Assembly: GCA_903865935.1 (NCBI GenBank)
Contig: CAIPLT010000002.1
Location: 19,356-83,355 of the forward strand
Direction of reading: 5' to 3'
Source of the DNA: Caldifarciminota bacterium
GTDB taxonomy: Bacteria; Hydrothermota; Tepidihabitantia; Tepidihabitantales; CAIPLT01
DNA: 64,000 nucleotides
Below, piece after piece: positions 26,273 to 34,898 of the stretch (positions are counted from its first letter, which is position 1; the number at the start of each line of letters is the position of its first letter). Below the pieces are notes generated by a model. That model had not been told where the DNA came from, did no database searches, and worked only from the letters and a program-made list of their open reading frames with translations. The position numbers and the translations under genes are program-made.

Positions 26273-26910
26273 GCCAGGCGAACCTGAGTTTTCTTGACTT
26301 AGGGCAAATAGAATATTCTCAAGCATTATCCAAACAAAAAGAAATATGGCAAAAACGGGTTAATGAAGAGATTCCTGATACTTTAATCTTTGCTGAGCAT
26401 CCAGCGGTGTTTACGATTGGTAAACATGGTAAAGAAAATAATTTATTAACACATTTTTCTTTACTTAAAGAAAAAAAAATCGATTTATTTCGTATTGAGC
26501 GCGGTGGTGACATTACATTTCACGGACCAGGACAAATTGTCGGTTATCCGATTTTTAAGATAAGACAGCCGTTAGTTGGTATAAAGCGTTTTGTCAATGA
26601 CTTTGAACAAATTTTGATTAATACTTTATCAAAGTTTGGTATTTCAGCAAGCATCAAACCAGGAAATATCGGGGTCTGGGTTAAAGATGAAAAAATCGCT
26701 TCTTTAGGTATTGCGATTGCCAAGCGTGTCTCATTTCACGGTTTTGCTCTGAATGTTTCAACTGATTTATCTTATTTTAATATGATAAATCCCTGCGGAA
26801 ACAAAAAGATTAAAATGACATCGATGGAAAAAGTGCTGCTAAAAAATGTCTCAATGAATCTGGTTAAAATTGAAATAGAAAGACAATTTATAAAATATTT
26901 TAATTTCTAA
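26269..26910 (+). CDS. lipB: Octanoyl-[acyl-carrier-protein]:protein octanoyltransferase
   Basis: A 213-residue enzyme that moves octanoate from ACP to lipoyl domains, the first step of lipoate synthesis. Family motifs: RGGDITFHGPGQIVGYP, the conserved Lys in KDEKIASLGI and the catalytic Cys in NPCGN. The start is GTG 26269, overlapping the lpdA stop (GTGA). The 3' end overlaps the convergent lipoprotein gene by 11 bases. lipA is not seen nearby. Confidence 0.93.
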   Translation: MSQANLSFLDLGQIEYSQALSKQKEIWQKRVNEEIPDTLIFAEHPAVFTIGKHGKENNLLTHFSLLKEKKIDLFRIERGGDITFHGPGQIVGYPIFKIRQPLVGIKRFVNDFEQILINTLSKFGISASIKPGNIGVWVKDEKIASLGIAIAKRVSFHGFALNVSTDLSYFNMINPCGNKKIKMTSMEKVLLKNVSMNLVKIEIERQFIKYFNF

Positions 26911-27898
26911 TATAGAATAAAACCTGATTTGATTTACAAATATTCCCAAAATTATCCATGATAATTGCCTGCCAGAAATATTGCGGAAAATATTCAGGTG
27001 TATTGATTAAGACGTTAATCGAAGTATCAACAATTGTATATACTCGATAGATTGATTGTAGAGAAAAACCGCTCAACCCATAGATTTCAACCCCGTACGT
27101 AAAAGGATAAGACAGATTTAAACTGTGCCAGATACATGTAAAACTATTATAGACCGAATCCTCAAATGGTTCAATCTGCTCGGGTGCATCATATATTATG
27201 CGGTTTAACCGGGTGGGTGCGGATAATGTTCGTAGTCCGGATATGCTTATTACTTCAAAATAACAATCAACGCCGATCAATCCTTCCAATGATGCGCTGG
27301 GAAAAGACTCAGCCGGCATAGTTTTACGATAAATACTGCCCGGATAATAATCCAGATCGATTGTATCGCCCAGTGAAGAGATCAAAACATACACGCTTTC
27401 AATATCACCCGGACCATCGGCGTCAGTTATTTTTGTAACAAATATTGCGCTGTATAAATCACCGGGAAAAAGCAACTGCTCGTGAATTGAGATAATCGAT
27501 TCGGTTTCAAATTGCGGTATCGCATCTAAAGTAAAATTAACTGTATCAGTTTTTTTATAGCCAAGCGCCAAAGGTTTTTGATTATCGGCATAACCTGATT
27601 TCACTGCTTTAAAGATTGCCGAGTCACCCTGGTCAAACGAATAGTAATACTCAATTATATAATTGCCATTTGAATCACTCTCGGTTGAAATTACCTTGGT
27701 AATATCAATAAAATCTAAAGCAATCTGGGTGTTGCTAATCGGATTTCCGACCTTGGTCATTACCCGTCCGATGATCTGGCTATAACTCAAATGCGGTGAT
27801 TTTGGGTCATAAGGATTATCGTGTTCTGGTTCGCAGTCTAAAATAACAAGAACTAAAAATAATATCAGAGCAGGGATAAATAATTTGGCTTTCACCAC
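26900..27898 (-). CDS. Lipoprotein with carboxypeptidase-regulatory-like domain
   Basis: A 332-residue envelope protein. The signal KAKLFIPALILFLVLVILDC ends at Cys22 with an unusual Asp before it, so lipidation is likely but not certain; EPEHDNPYDPKSPHL follows, a common opening of lipoproteins in candidate phyla. Then IIGRVMTKVGNPISNTQI starts a carboxypeptidase-regulatory-like beta domain (about 40-125), followed by further beta-rich sequence. No catalytic motif. The start is a GTG six bases after the -10 box, so leaderless. It converges on lipB. Confidence 0.72.
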   Translation of the reverse strand: MVKAKLFIPALILFLVLVILDCEPEHDNPYDPKSPHLSYSQIIGRVMTKVGNPISNTQIALDFIDITKVISTESDSNGNYIIEYYYSFDQGDSAIFKAVKSGYADNQKPLALGYKKTDTVNFTLDAIPQFETESIISIHEQLLFPGDLYSAIFVTKITDADGPGDIESVYVLISSLGDTIDLDYYPGSIYRKTMPAESFPSASLEGLIGVDCYFEVISISGLRTLSAPTRLNRIIYDAPEQIEPFEDSVYNSFTCIWHSLNLSYPFTYGVEIYGLSGFSLQSIYRVYTIVDTSINVLINTPEYFPQYFWQAIIMDNFGNICKSNQVLFYIRN

Positions 27899-27904
27899 AG
27901 TTAG

Positions 27905-27932
27905 ATTTTAGTAATAATCAGCATAGTGTCAA
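27905..27932 (-). promoter_or_regulatory. Promoter of the lipoprotein gene, leaderless layout
   Basis: Minus strand: TTGACA (27932-27927), 16 bases, TAAAAT (27910-27905), then 6 bases to the GTG start at 27898. The boxes are close to consensus and no Shine-Dalgarno is present. Confidence 0.8.
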
Positions 27933-27935
27933 TAA

Positions 27936-28703
27936 TTATTCTCGATAGCCGACGATTGCCAGATTTCGTTTATTTACATCTTTTCTGCGTGATGAAAACA
28001 GCAGGTCTTTTTCGCAGAATGAGCATAAATCGATGATTCCCTTATTTCTCAAACCCGTGTTTTCCAGTATTTTTTGATTTATTAGTTTTAAGTTAAGATA
28101 AGATTTATTGTCCTGTTCTATTAACGCGTTCCGAATATTTCTTGCTCTGGTAAACTCACTAAACACGTGAGCCAAATCACTGTTAATCTCATAACAGCAT
28201 TGCCCGATTGATGGTCCGAACGCAAAGCTTATGTCAATTGGTTTTAGATTAAACCTTGCCCGCATATTTAAAATCATTTTCTTGCTGATTTCCTGCAATG
28301 TTCCTTTCCATCCGCTGTGGACAATCCCGATGATTTTTTTAGTCTGGTTAAACAAAAATATCGGCAGGCAATCCGCTATTCTAACCCCCATAAAAATATT
28401 TGCCTTGTCAGTATATAAGCCGTCACCATCCAGACTGTAATTAAACTTGAAATCTTCCGGCATATAATAAGAACGGTCAGAATGAGTCTGTTTTAAGATA
28501 TTCACCTGCTTAATGCCAAAGATTCTTTGAACCTGTTTTAAATTATCTTGAAGTAGTTCTGGATTTTCTGATGGAAAACTGAGCCCACCGACACTGGTGA
28601 TAACAATACACTGTAATTTCTCAAGTTCAAGCCTGAGCTGAAAATATTTAATGCCGTCTTTTTCTTTCAATTCCCAGTTGTTTAATTGTTCAATTTTATT
28701 CAT
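27936..28703 (-). CDS. pgeF: PgeF/YfiH-type polyphenol oxidase family protein
   Basis: A 255-residue protein of the DUF152/YlmD family, shown in other species to be a purine nucleoside-processing or peptidoglycan-editing cytosolic enzyme. Metal ligands seen: QTHSD, IVHSGWKGT and the CCYEIN cysteine. Length is typical (about 245-265). AGGTGA, the recJ 3' end, serves as its Shine-Dalgarno five bases before the ATG, so it is translated together with recJ. The actual substrate in this organism is not determined. Confidence 0.88.
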   Translation of the reverse strand: MNKIEQLNNWELKEKDGIKYFQLRLELEKLQCIVITSVGGLSFPSENPELLQDNLKQVQRIFGIKQVNILKQTHSDRSYYMPEDFKFNYSLDGDGLYTDKANIFMGVRIADCLPIFLFNQTKKIIGIVHSGWKGTLQEISKKMILNMRARFNLKPIDISFAFGPSIGQCCYEINSDLAHVFSEFTRARNIRNALIEQDNKSYLNLKLINQKILENTGLRNKGIIDLCSFCEKDLLFSSRRKDVNKRNLAIVGYRE

Positions 28704-28708
28704 TTATG

Positions 28709-30448
28709 TCACCTGATTTTTAAATCACGTACAACCAGTTGCAGTTTTGTCTTACCCATAAAACTATGTTCGTCAAAAGTATAGCAAATGTCAAGATGGT
28801 CTTCCTTACCCTTTTCCAGTTTCAGTATCTCTTCACTCCGCCCAAAAGCAATTGCTTCAAAAACCTTGTCTTTATTTTCCCGTACCTTGAATTTCAGATG
28901 GTCTTTGCCGACGACTCTTGGAAATCCGACTATTTCCAGTTTATCAGTGGTAAATGTCGGGCAGGGATTTTCCTGACCGAACGGCTCAAATTGTTTCATT
29001 ATTTCAAGCAGGTTATCCGTAATCTCGTGCAAGGAAAGTCGGGCATCAATGTGTAATTTGCGTTGCATCAAATCCGGGCTTAGATTTTCCTGCGCGTATT
29101 CTTGCATCTTCTGCGAAAAGACTTCTATGCCGTCTTTGGGCAATAAAACTCCGCAAGCATATTTATGACCTCCAAAACCCAAAAGACATTCCTGACAATA
29201 TTTCAAAGCATGATAAATATTAAATCCCGGAATGCTTCGTCCTGAACCTTTGGCTGAGTCTTCTTTTATTGACAATAAAATAGCCGGTCTGAAATAGCGA
29301 TCAGCAATTCTTGATGCGACAATGCCGACCACGCCTTCATGCCAGTTTTTACTGCCCAAGACTAATATTTTATTATTTATCAAATCTGTCTCATCAATCA
29401 ACTTAACCGCATCATTTAAAATCTCGGTCTCTAGAGCCTGACGCTGGGCATTCTGCTGATTTAGTTCTTTCGCAATAACATCCGCTTCTGCCTGATCGTC
29501 AGTAATCAGCATCCGCACAACCTTTTCAGCACCGGATAACCGACCTGAAGCATTAATCCGCGGACCGATAATAAACCCGATATCATAAGGGGTTACCTCT
29601 TTTTTTAATAAACCGGTTATTTTTAATAATGACTGCAAACCGATTTTATTGGTTCGGGTAATCTGCTTTAATCCAAACTTGGCAAGTACGCGGTTCTCGT
29701 CAATCAATGGCACGATATCTGCGATTGTGCCTAAGGCAACTAAGTCCAGATGTTCGGCTAAAGCTTCTTTGGGATGATTCAGCGCAGAAAATAACGCCCA
29801 AGCTAATTTAAAGACCACTCCGACACCGGATAAGTCAGAGAATGGATATTGTAAATCAGTCCGTTTGGGGTTAATTATTGCGAGCGCATTGGGTAAAATA
29901 TCTTTAGTTTCGTGATGGTCGCAAACGATAACATCAATACTCAGCTGGTTTGCCTGTTCAATTTCGACAAAATCGGTGGTTCCGCAGTCAACTGTGATTA
30001 TCAGATGAAATCCCTGTGATTTAGCATATAAAATACCAGTTTCAGAAAGACCATAACCTTCTCTTTGGCGGTGCGGAATATAAAAAGAGACAGTTGCTCC
30101 GAGCGTGCGCAGGGTTCTTATTAACAAGGATGTGCTGGTAACACCATCAACATCATAATCACCGTAGATTAATATCGGTTCTTTGCTTTCAATCGCTTTG
30201 ATAATACGGCTGACCGCTTTTTCCATGTCAGGCAGTAATTTTGGCTGATATAGTTGAGCTAAAGAAGGTTTTAAAAAATCTTCAATTGCCTTGACGGTTG
30301 TATAACCGCGCTGGAAAAGAATTGAGACGATAAATTTCGGCAGGTTCAGAGCCGATGCAATTTCTGTAATATCAGGACTTAAAGTTTGTGGTTCATTAAT
30401 AATCCAATTGTACGAATTATTTATCCGCGTCGAATTACTATTTCTCAT
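28709..30448 (-). CDS. recJ: Single-stranded-DNA exonuclease RecJ
   Basis: A 579-residue 5'-3' exonuclease for recombination and mismatch repair. DHH-domain motifs: YGDYDVDGVTST, 'VDCGTTD', VCDHHET and INPKRTD; DHHA1 part with GSGRSIPGFNI and GFGGHKYACGV; C-terminal OB fold. The start at 30448 (MRNSNST) gives the family length. The open frame runs on to 30553, but those extra codons (VLRGFSCFRGYS) translate a CACGAAAA repeat, so the longer start is rejected. pgeF follows with a five-base gap. Confidence 0.94.
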   Translation of the reverse strand: MRNSNSTRINNSYNWIINEPQTLSPDITEIASALNLPKFIVSILFQRGYTTVKAIEDFLKPSLAQLYQPKLLPDMEKAVSRIIKAIESKEPILIYGDYDVDGVTSTSLLIRTLRTLGATVSFYIPHRQREGYGLSETGILYAKSQGFHLIITVDCGTTDFVEIEQANQLSIDVIVCDHHETKDILPNALAIINPKRTDLQYPFSDLSGVGVVFKLAWALFSALNHPKEALAEHLDLVALGTIADIVPLIDENRVLAKFGLKQITRTNKIGLQSLLKITGLLKKEVTPYDIGFIIGPRINASGRLSGAEKVVRMLITDDQAEADVIAKELNQQNAQRQALETEILNDAVKLIDETDLINNKILVLGSKNWHEGVVGIVASRIADRYFRPAILLSIKEDSAKGSGRSIPGFNIYHALKYCQECLLGFGGHKYACGVLLPKDGIEVFSQKMQEYAQENLSPDLMQRKLHIDARLSLHEITDNLLEIMKQFEPFGQENPCPTFTTDKLEIVGFPRVVGKDHLKFKVRENKDKVFEAIAFGRSEEILKLEKGKEDHLDICYTFDEHSFMGKTKLQLVVRDLKIR

Positions 30449-30499
30449 TCGATATTCAATATAACTACAAAACGACTTATCGTCAACTGAAAAAGAATA

Positions 30500-30581
30500 A
30501 CCACGAAAACACGAAAACCCACGAAGAACACGAAAACCATTATATTCTTTCATGCTTTCTCTTATTTCGTGCTTTCGTGGT
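30500..30581. repeat. Inverted CACGAAAA-type intergenic repeat
   Basis: ACCACGAAAACACGAAA (30500-30516) is mirrored by TTTCGTGCTTTCGTGGT (30565-30581) with one mismatch; more CACGAA units fill 30520-30536. Similar CACGAAA-CACGAAA elements are common between genes in uncultured bacterial genomes. Here it produces a false N-terminal extension of recJ. Confidence 0.75.
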
Positions 30582-30594
30582 AATTTTTGAAAAG

Positions 30595-30826
30595 TTAAAA
30601 ATAACTCTTGACAAAATTCGTATGAGCACGGAAAGGGTGCGGGGTATATCTGACTACCCCATTATTCCCTCCATTGATTAGCAGGTCTAAAACTACTTCA
30701 TTTATCTTATCTAAGTTATTATTACTTAAATTACTTATGCTTTTACCTATATCTCGACCTTGAACCCGATTAAAAAGGCCGTCTTCTACCCTATCTTTCA
30801 CACCATTTATCACTCAGTTTATCACC
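30595..30826. repeat. Dispersed repeat, copy 2
   Basis: Counterpart of 14035-14265. The minus strand keeps a 72-codon open frame (30813-30595) with DIGKSISNL, INEVVLDLLINGGNN and HTNFVKSYF. A perfect 6-bp hairpin GGGGTA/TACCCC lies at 30641-30660. Upstream on the minus strand, units of YLINGLIDMVIN continue past a stop codon. Whether this is a decayed gene or an RNA element is open. Confidence 0.85.
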
Positions 30827-30920
30827 ATATCTATCAGACCATTTATCAGATAACCCATCAGATTATTTACTACTAGGCTAAAAAAATGCTATTTAAAAAT
30901 TTGACAATAAAATTTTTCTC

Positions 30921-30948
30921 TTGACTTACTTAATATTCTATATATCTT
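30921..30948 (+). promoter_or_regulatory. Promoter of pyrG, leaderless layout
   Basis: TTGACT (30921-30926), 16 bases, TATCTT (30943-30948), then 5 bases to ATG 30954. There is no purine-rich ribosome binding site. Confidence 0.7.
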
Positions 30949-30953
30949 AAAGT

Positions 30954-32573
30954 ATGGCTAAGTATATATTTGTGACGGGTGGTGTCGTTTCATCATTAGG
31001 CAAAGGGATTGCGACTGCATCAATTGGGCTACTCCTGAAGAGCCGTGGGATGAAAGTGACTCTGCAGAAGTTCGACCCCTATATTAATGTTGACCCTGGC
31101 ACAATGAGCCCGTTTCAGCATGGCGAAGTATTTGTCACTGAAGATGGTGCGGAAACTGATTTGGATTTAGGTCACTATGAGCGGTTTATCAATGAAAATC
31201 TGACTCGAAATCATAATTTAACTACCGGACAAATATATAATTCTGTGATTGAAAAAGAGCGTAAAGGCGTATTTTTAGGCGGGACAATTCAGGTTGTTCC
31301 GCATATCACCAATGAAATTAAAGACCGTATACGAAAATTTGCAAATAGTGTTGATGTTATTATTACAGAGATTGGCGGGACGGTCGGCGATATCGAAAGT
31401 CTGCCCTTTTTGGAAGCAGCCCGTCAGATGCAGATTGAAGAAGGCAGAAATAATGTTATCTATATTCATCTCACTTTAGTGCCATTTATTGAGACTTCAT
31501 TGGAATATAAGACTAAACCGACCCAGCATTCAGTTAAAGAGTTGCAAAGTCTCGGTATACAGCCCGATATTATCCTATGCCGTACAAAACTGCCTTTACC
31601 GCAGGACTCAAAAGATAAAATTGCCTTGTTCTGTAATGTGCCGAAACAAGCGGTGATTGAAGCAATTGATGTTGCTGATATCTACGAAGTGCCTTTGTTA
31701 TTTGCCAAGCAGGGATTAGACCGCTTGATTGTTAATTTATTGCACATAAAAAATATTGTACCAAAACCTAAATTGGTGAATTGGGAAAATTATATTTATA
31801 AAAGCAAGCATCCGGAAGTAAAAATTCCGATCGGGATATGCGGTAAATATGCCAAATTACGCGACTCGTATAAAAGTGTGATTGAGGCGACCTATCATGC
31901 CGCAACCAATTTAAATGTCAAAGCGGATTTGCATTGGATAGAATCGGAAACGGTCAATTCCGATTGTGTCAAAGAAAAACTGGCGGGTCTTGCCGGCATA
32001 ATAATTCCCGGCGGGTTTGGGGTGCGGGGAATTGAAGGTAAAATTGCAACCATTGAATATTTTCGTAAAAATAAGATTCCATTCTTGGGTTTGTGTATCG
32101 GTTTACAGTGCGCGGTAATAGAATTTGCCCGGGATGAATGCGGGATGGCCGAAGCTAATTCAACCGAATTTAACCCTAAGACAAAATATCCGGTAATTTA
32201 TCTGTTACCTGCCCAGCGCGGAAAAAGAAAAAAAGGCGGGACCATGAGGCTTGGTAAATATCCAACCAGCATAAAGAAAAATACGATAGCTTATGAGTGT
32301 TACGAGAAATCAATAATCTGGGAACGCCACCGCCATCGCTACGAAGTTAATAACCGTTTTATTTCGGTTCTACAAAAACATGGTCTGGTTGTCAGCGGTA
32401 TTTATGAAAAAGACAAGCTGGTCGAGATAATCGAGCTGAAAAATCATCCGTTCTTTCTGGCAACTCAATTTCATCCTGAATTCACATCAAGACCGCTCAG
32501 GCCAAATCCGTTATTTACCGGTTTTGTTAAAGCAGTCAAAGCATACGCACAGAAGTCTAACCTGTACACCTAA
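30954..32573 (+). CDS. pyrG: CTP synthase
   Basis: A 539-residue enzyme that aminates UTP to CTP using glutamine. Synthetase domain (1-270): KYIFVTGGVVSSLGKGI P-loop, 'GEVFVTEDGAETDLDLGHYE' and EIGGTVGDIES. Glutamine amidotransferase domain (about 290-535): IPGGFGVRGIEGK oxyanion loop, nucleophile Cys in FLGLCIGLQC, and His-Glu in QFHPEFTSRP. Length is typical. The gene appears leaderless with its own promoter. CTP also feeds the Kdo/LPS pathway, and the next genes build the LPS transport machine. Confidence 0.97.
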   Translation: MAKYIFVTGGVVSSLGKGIATASIGLLLKSRGMKVTLQKFDPYINVDPGTMSPFQHGEVFVTEDGAETDLDLGHYERFINENLTRNHNLTTGQIYNSVIEKERKGVFLGGTIQVVPHITNEIKDRIRKFANSVDVIITEIGGTVGDIESLPFLEAARQMQIEEGRNNVIYIHLTLVPFIETSLEYKTKPTQHSVKELQSLGIQPDIILCRTKLPLPQDSKDKIALFCNVPKQAVIEAIDVADIYEVPLLFAKQGLDRLIVNLLHIKNIVPKPKLVNWENYIYKSKHPEVKIPIGICGKYAKLRDSYKSVIEATYHAATNLNVKADLHWIESETVNSDCVKEKLAGLAGIIIPGGFGVRGIEGKIATIEYFRKNKIPFLGLCIGLQCAVIEFARDECGMAEANSTEFNPKTKYPVIYLLPAQRGKRKKGGTMRLGKYPTSIKKNTIAYECYEKSIIWERHRHRYEVNNRFISVLQKHGLVVSGIYEKDKLVEIIELKNHPFFLATQFHPEFTSRPLRPNPLFTGFVKAVKAYAQKSNLYT

Positions 32574-32658
32574 TTTAATCCTTTTATTTACAATCTATAT
32601 GTATTATAATAAATAGCTTGACAAATAAGAAAATGACAGCAAAAATATTTTGAAAGGT

Positions 32659-33219
32659 ATGATAACCGAACGAAAACAGAAGAATATCAGTAAATGGTTT
32701 AGAATATCGAGATTTATCGTTGTATTTGGTTTGACTTTTACAACTGTGTGCAAAACAAAGCAACCCGTAACCAATTCTGAACCTTTACCGTCACAGATTG
32801 TTACTGACTTTAAGATGTATGAGAGTGCCAGTGGAAAGAGAATGTATTATTTATATGCGGAAAAGGCATTTGTTTTTGAAGAACCGCAAAAGATAAATGT
32901 TATTAAGCCGTATGTTATTTTCTATAAGGAAAATGGCGCGGTAAATTCGACTTTAAAATCTATTTCCGGCTGGGTAAATTCGAAAACCTCTGACCTGTTT
33001 GCCAAGGATTCAGTGATAGTTCAGACTTCAGACAGCACAATACTCAGAACCGATTCGCTGGTTTGGGATAATGATGATCAGATAATAACAACTGATGCCT
33101 GGGTCAAAATTGATTCAAAGCAGGGTTTAATCGAAGGACAGGGCTTGACTTCGGATGCGGGTTTGAAAAAAATTGAGATTAAAAGCAGTGTAACTGGTAA
33201 ATCGCATTATGAATTTTAA
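32659..33219 (+). CDS. lptC: LptC-like LPS export protein
   Basis: About 186 residues. A short basic N-terminus and one hydrophobic helix (about 14-32) anchor it; the periplasmic beta-jellyroll starts near PSQIVTDFKMYESASGKRMYYLYAEKA's region and contains the repeated 'VIVQTSDSTILRTDSLVWD' strands. LptC links the LptBFG transporter to LptA. The start is unsettled: ATG 32659 has GAAAGG almost touching it, and TTG 32650 is in frame nine bases earlier. The lptA-like gene overlaps its 3' end, followed by lptB. Confidence 0.8.
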   Translation: MITERKQKNISKWFRISRFIVVFGLTFTTVCKTKQPVTNSEPLPSQIVTDFKMYESASGKRMYYLYAEKAFVFEEPQKINVIKPYVIFYKENGAVNSTLKSISGWVNSKTSDLFAKDSVIVQTSDSTILRTDSLVWDNDDQIITTDAWVKIDSKQGLIEGQGLTSDAGLKKIEIKSSVTGKSHYEF

Positions 33220-34165
33220 ATTGATTGCTTTTTGCTGTATGCTATACACTATATGCTATTTTTTATATGCTGCTGATATTTCTGCCCCTAAAATGGAGAT
33301 ACTCGATACTCCAGAAGGTCGTGTTACTTCATTTCCACAGGGTATTATAATTACTGATAAAGATGCAACAATCACCGGAAAAAATGCACTTTTTTATGAA
33401 CGAGATAACCGGGCAAAGATATTTGATTCTTTATTAATTACTACTCCCCAATTCAGGATTACTGCGGATACTGCATTTTATCAATTTGACGAAAAAAAGA
33501 CCACGCTGAGAGGTCATGTTAAAGTCGAGTCAGAAACGTTGCTTATCAATACTCCGGTCTTAATATTTGAACAGGGCAGAAATTTGGTTACAGCGCACGA
33601 CAATGTCAATTTAAAAGAAAAACAGCAAAACCTAACCATAATTAGCCGATTTGGCCAATATAATTTTACTGATGCGATCGGTGTTGCTGACTCATCTCCA
33701 ACTTTGTATATCGAGCGCAGCGAAACAACCACCGTCAATAGTAACAAAATGATTCTTGATAATCGCAATGCACTATTTACCGCAATTGACAGCGTGTCTG
33801 TAATAACCGCTAAATCGACTTTAAAATGCGATACGCTAATATTCTTTATTAAAGAAGATTCTGGCTTGGCATTTGGTCATCCGAAAGTATTTGATAGTAA
33901 AAATCAGATTAATGGAAACACGATAAAATTCTTTTTTGCCCACGCCGATACACAGGAAAATATTCACGATAAGACGTCGCTTAGAAAAGTGAAGGTCTTA
34001 CAAGCAGGGAATGCAACGTATGTAACCGATGACGGTGGGATATTGGAAGTATTCGGCGATTTCTTTTCCATCAATTACAAAGACGGAGATGTTGATTATA
34101 TCACGGTTTCCAGTGACACGTTAAAAAATGTTACCGGGAAATTTACTCCCAAAAAGGAACTCTAA
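33209..34165 (+). CDS. lptA: LptA/OstA-like periplasmic LPS transport protein
   Basis: A 318-residue exported protein with a signal peptide (to about YAADIS) and repeated OstA-type beta strands, for example 'ITGKNALFYERDNRAKIFDS', FRITADTAFYQFDEKKTTLRG and the late 'GILEVFGDFFSINYKDGDVDY'. It is longer than E. coli LptA (185), with roughly two OstA units, like extended LptA proteins of other diderms. It would form the periplasmic bridge for LPS. It overlaps lptC by 11 bases and lptB starts just after it. Confidence 0.8.
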   Translation: MNFKLIAFCCMLYTICYFLYAADISAPKMEILDTPEGRVTSFPQGIIITDKDATITGKNALFYERDNRAKIFDSLLITTPQFRITADTAFYQFDEKKTTLRGHVKVESETLLINTPVLIFEQGRNLVTAHDNVNLKEKQQNLTIISRFGQYNFTDAIGVADSSPTLYIERSETTTVNSNKMILDNRNALFTAIDSVSVITAKSTLKCDTLIFFIKEDSGLAFGHPKVFDSKNQINGNTIKFFFAHADTQENIHDKTSLRKVKVLQAGNATYVTDDGGILEVFGDFFSINYKDGDVDYITVSSDTLKNVTGKFTPKKEL

Positions 34166-34166
34166 A

Positions 34167-34898
34167 ATGATATCGGATTCGGCATTGGTAATCAGTAATC
34201 TGAGTAAAAGTTATAGTACTAGAAAAGTGGTTAATAATGTGTCAATGGAGATTCATCAGAGTGAAATTGTCGGTTTATTAGGACCAAATGGTGCGGGTAA
34301 AACAACAACTTTTCATATGGTGACCGGATTTATTCGTCCTGAAGGCGGTACAATTACATTGAATGGAAATGATATTACTCATATGCCGGTTTATCAACGG
34401 GCAAGATTAGGTCTTGGTTATTTAGCACAAGAACCTTCGGTTTTCAGAAAACTGACCGTGAGAGAGAATATTCTGGCTATACTGGAACTATTAGATGAAC
34501 CGAAACAAAATCGAGACGGGATTGTTGATAGTTTATTAACAAGACTTGATGTAAAACACCTGGCAAATCAAAAAGGAAGTAGCCTTTCCGGCGGTGAACG
34601 TAGACGGGTCGAAATGGCAAGGGCTTTAGTATCAAAACCCAAGTTCTTGTTACTGGATGAACCTTTTACCGGTATTGACCCGATAGTCCGTGCTGAGATA
34701 CAAGATATTGTCAAACAGCTTAAAGCTGATGGTCTAGGGATTTTCATTACCGACCATAATGTAAGAGAGACTTTTGAAATTACCGACCATACTTATATTA
34801 TGTATGATGGTAAAGTTCTGATATCAGGAACCCCGCAAGAATTGATAAATAACCCGTTAGCCAGAGAACATTATCTGGGTGAAAGATTTCGGATATGA
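34167..34898 (+). CDS. lptB: LPS export ABC transporter ATP-binding protein
   Basis: A 243-residue cytoplasmic ATPase that powers LPS extraction with LptFG. Walker A GPNGAGKTTTFHM, Q-loop near AQEPSVFRKL, signature LSGGERRRVEMARAL, Walker B FLLLDEPFTGIDP and H-loop FITDHNVRET. ATG 34167 is chosen because AAGGAA lies before it and it gives the family length; the frame is open further upstream. rpoN overlaps its stop by four bases, the familiar lptB-rpoN order. LptF and LptG are not in the window. Confidence 0.95.
   Translation: MISDSALVISNLSKSYSTRKVVNNVSMEIHQSEIVGLLGPNGAGKTTTFHMVTGFIRPEGGTITLNGNDITHMPVYQRARLGLGYLAQEPSVFRKLTVRENILAILELLDEPKQNRDGIVDSLLTRLDVKHLANQKGSSLSGGERRRVEMARALVSKPKFLLLDEPFTGIDPIVRAEIQDIVKQLKADGLGIFITDHNVRETFEITDHTYIMYDGKVLISGTPQELINNPLAREHYLGERFRI

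Larger units (their letters stand above)
30449..30953. other. Gene-free stretch between recJ and pyrG made of repeats
   Basis: About 500 bases between divergent recJ and pyrG. From left: an inverted CACGAAAA repeat, copy 2 of the dispersed repeat, a run of imperfect TTTATCA/CCATTTATCA units (30800-30870) and the pyrG promoter. No gene is supported apart from the repeat-encoded frame. Confidence 0.75.

Noticed and set aside
30449..30553. N-terminal extension of RecJ
   Set aside because: Encoded by the CACGAAAA repeat; start at 30448 gives family length.
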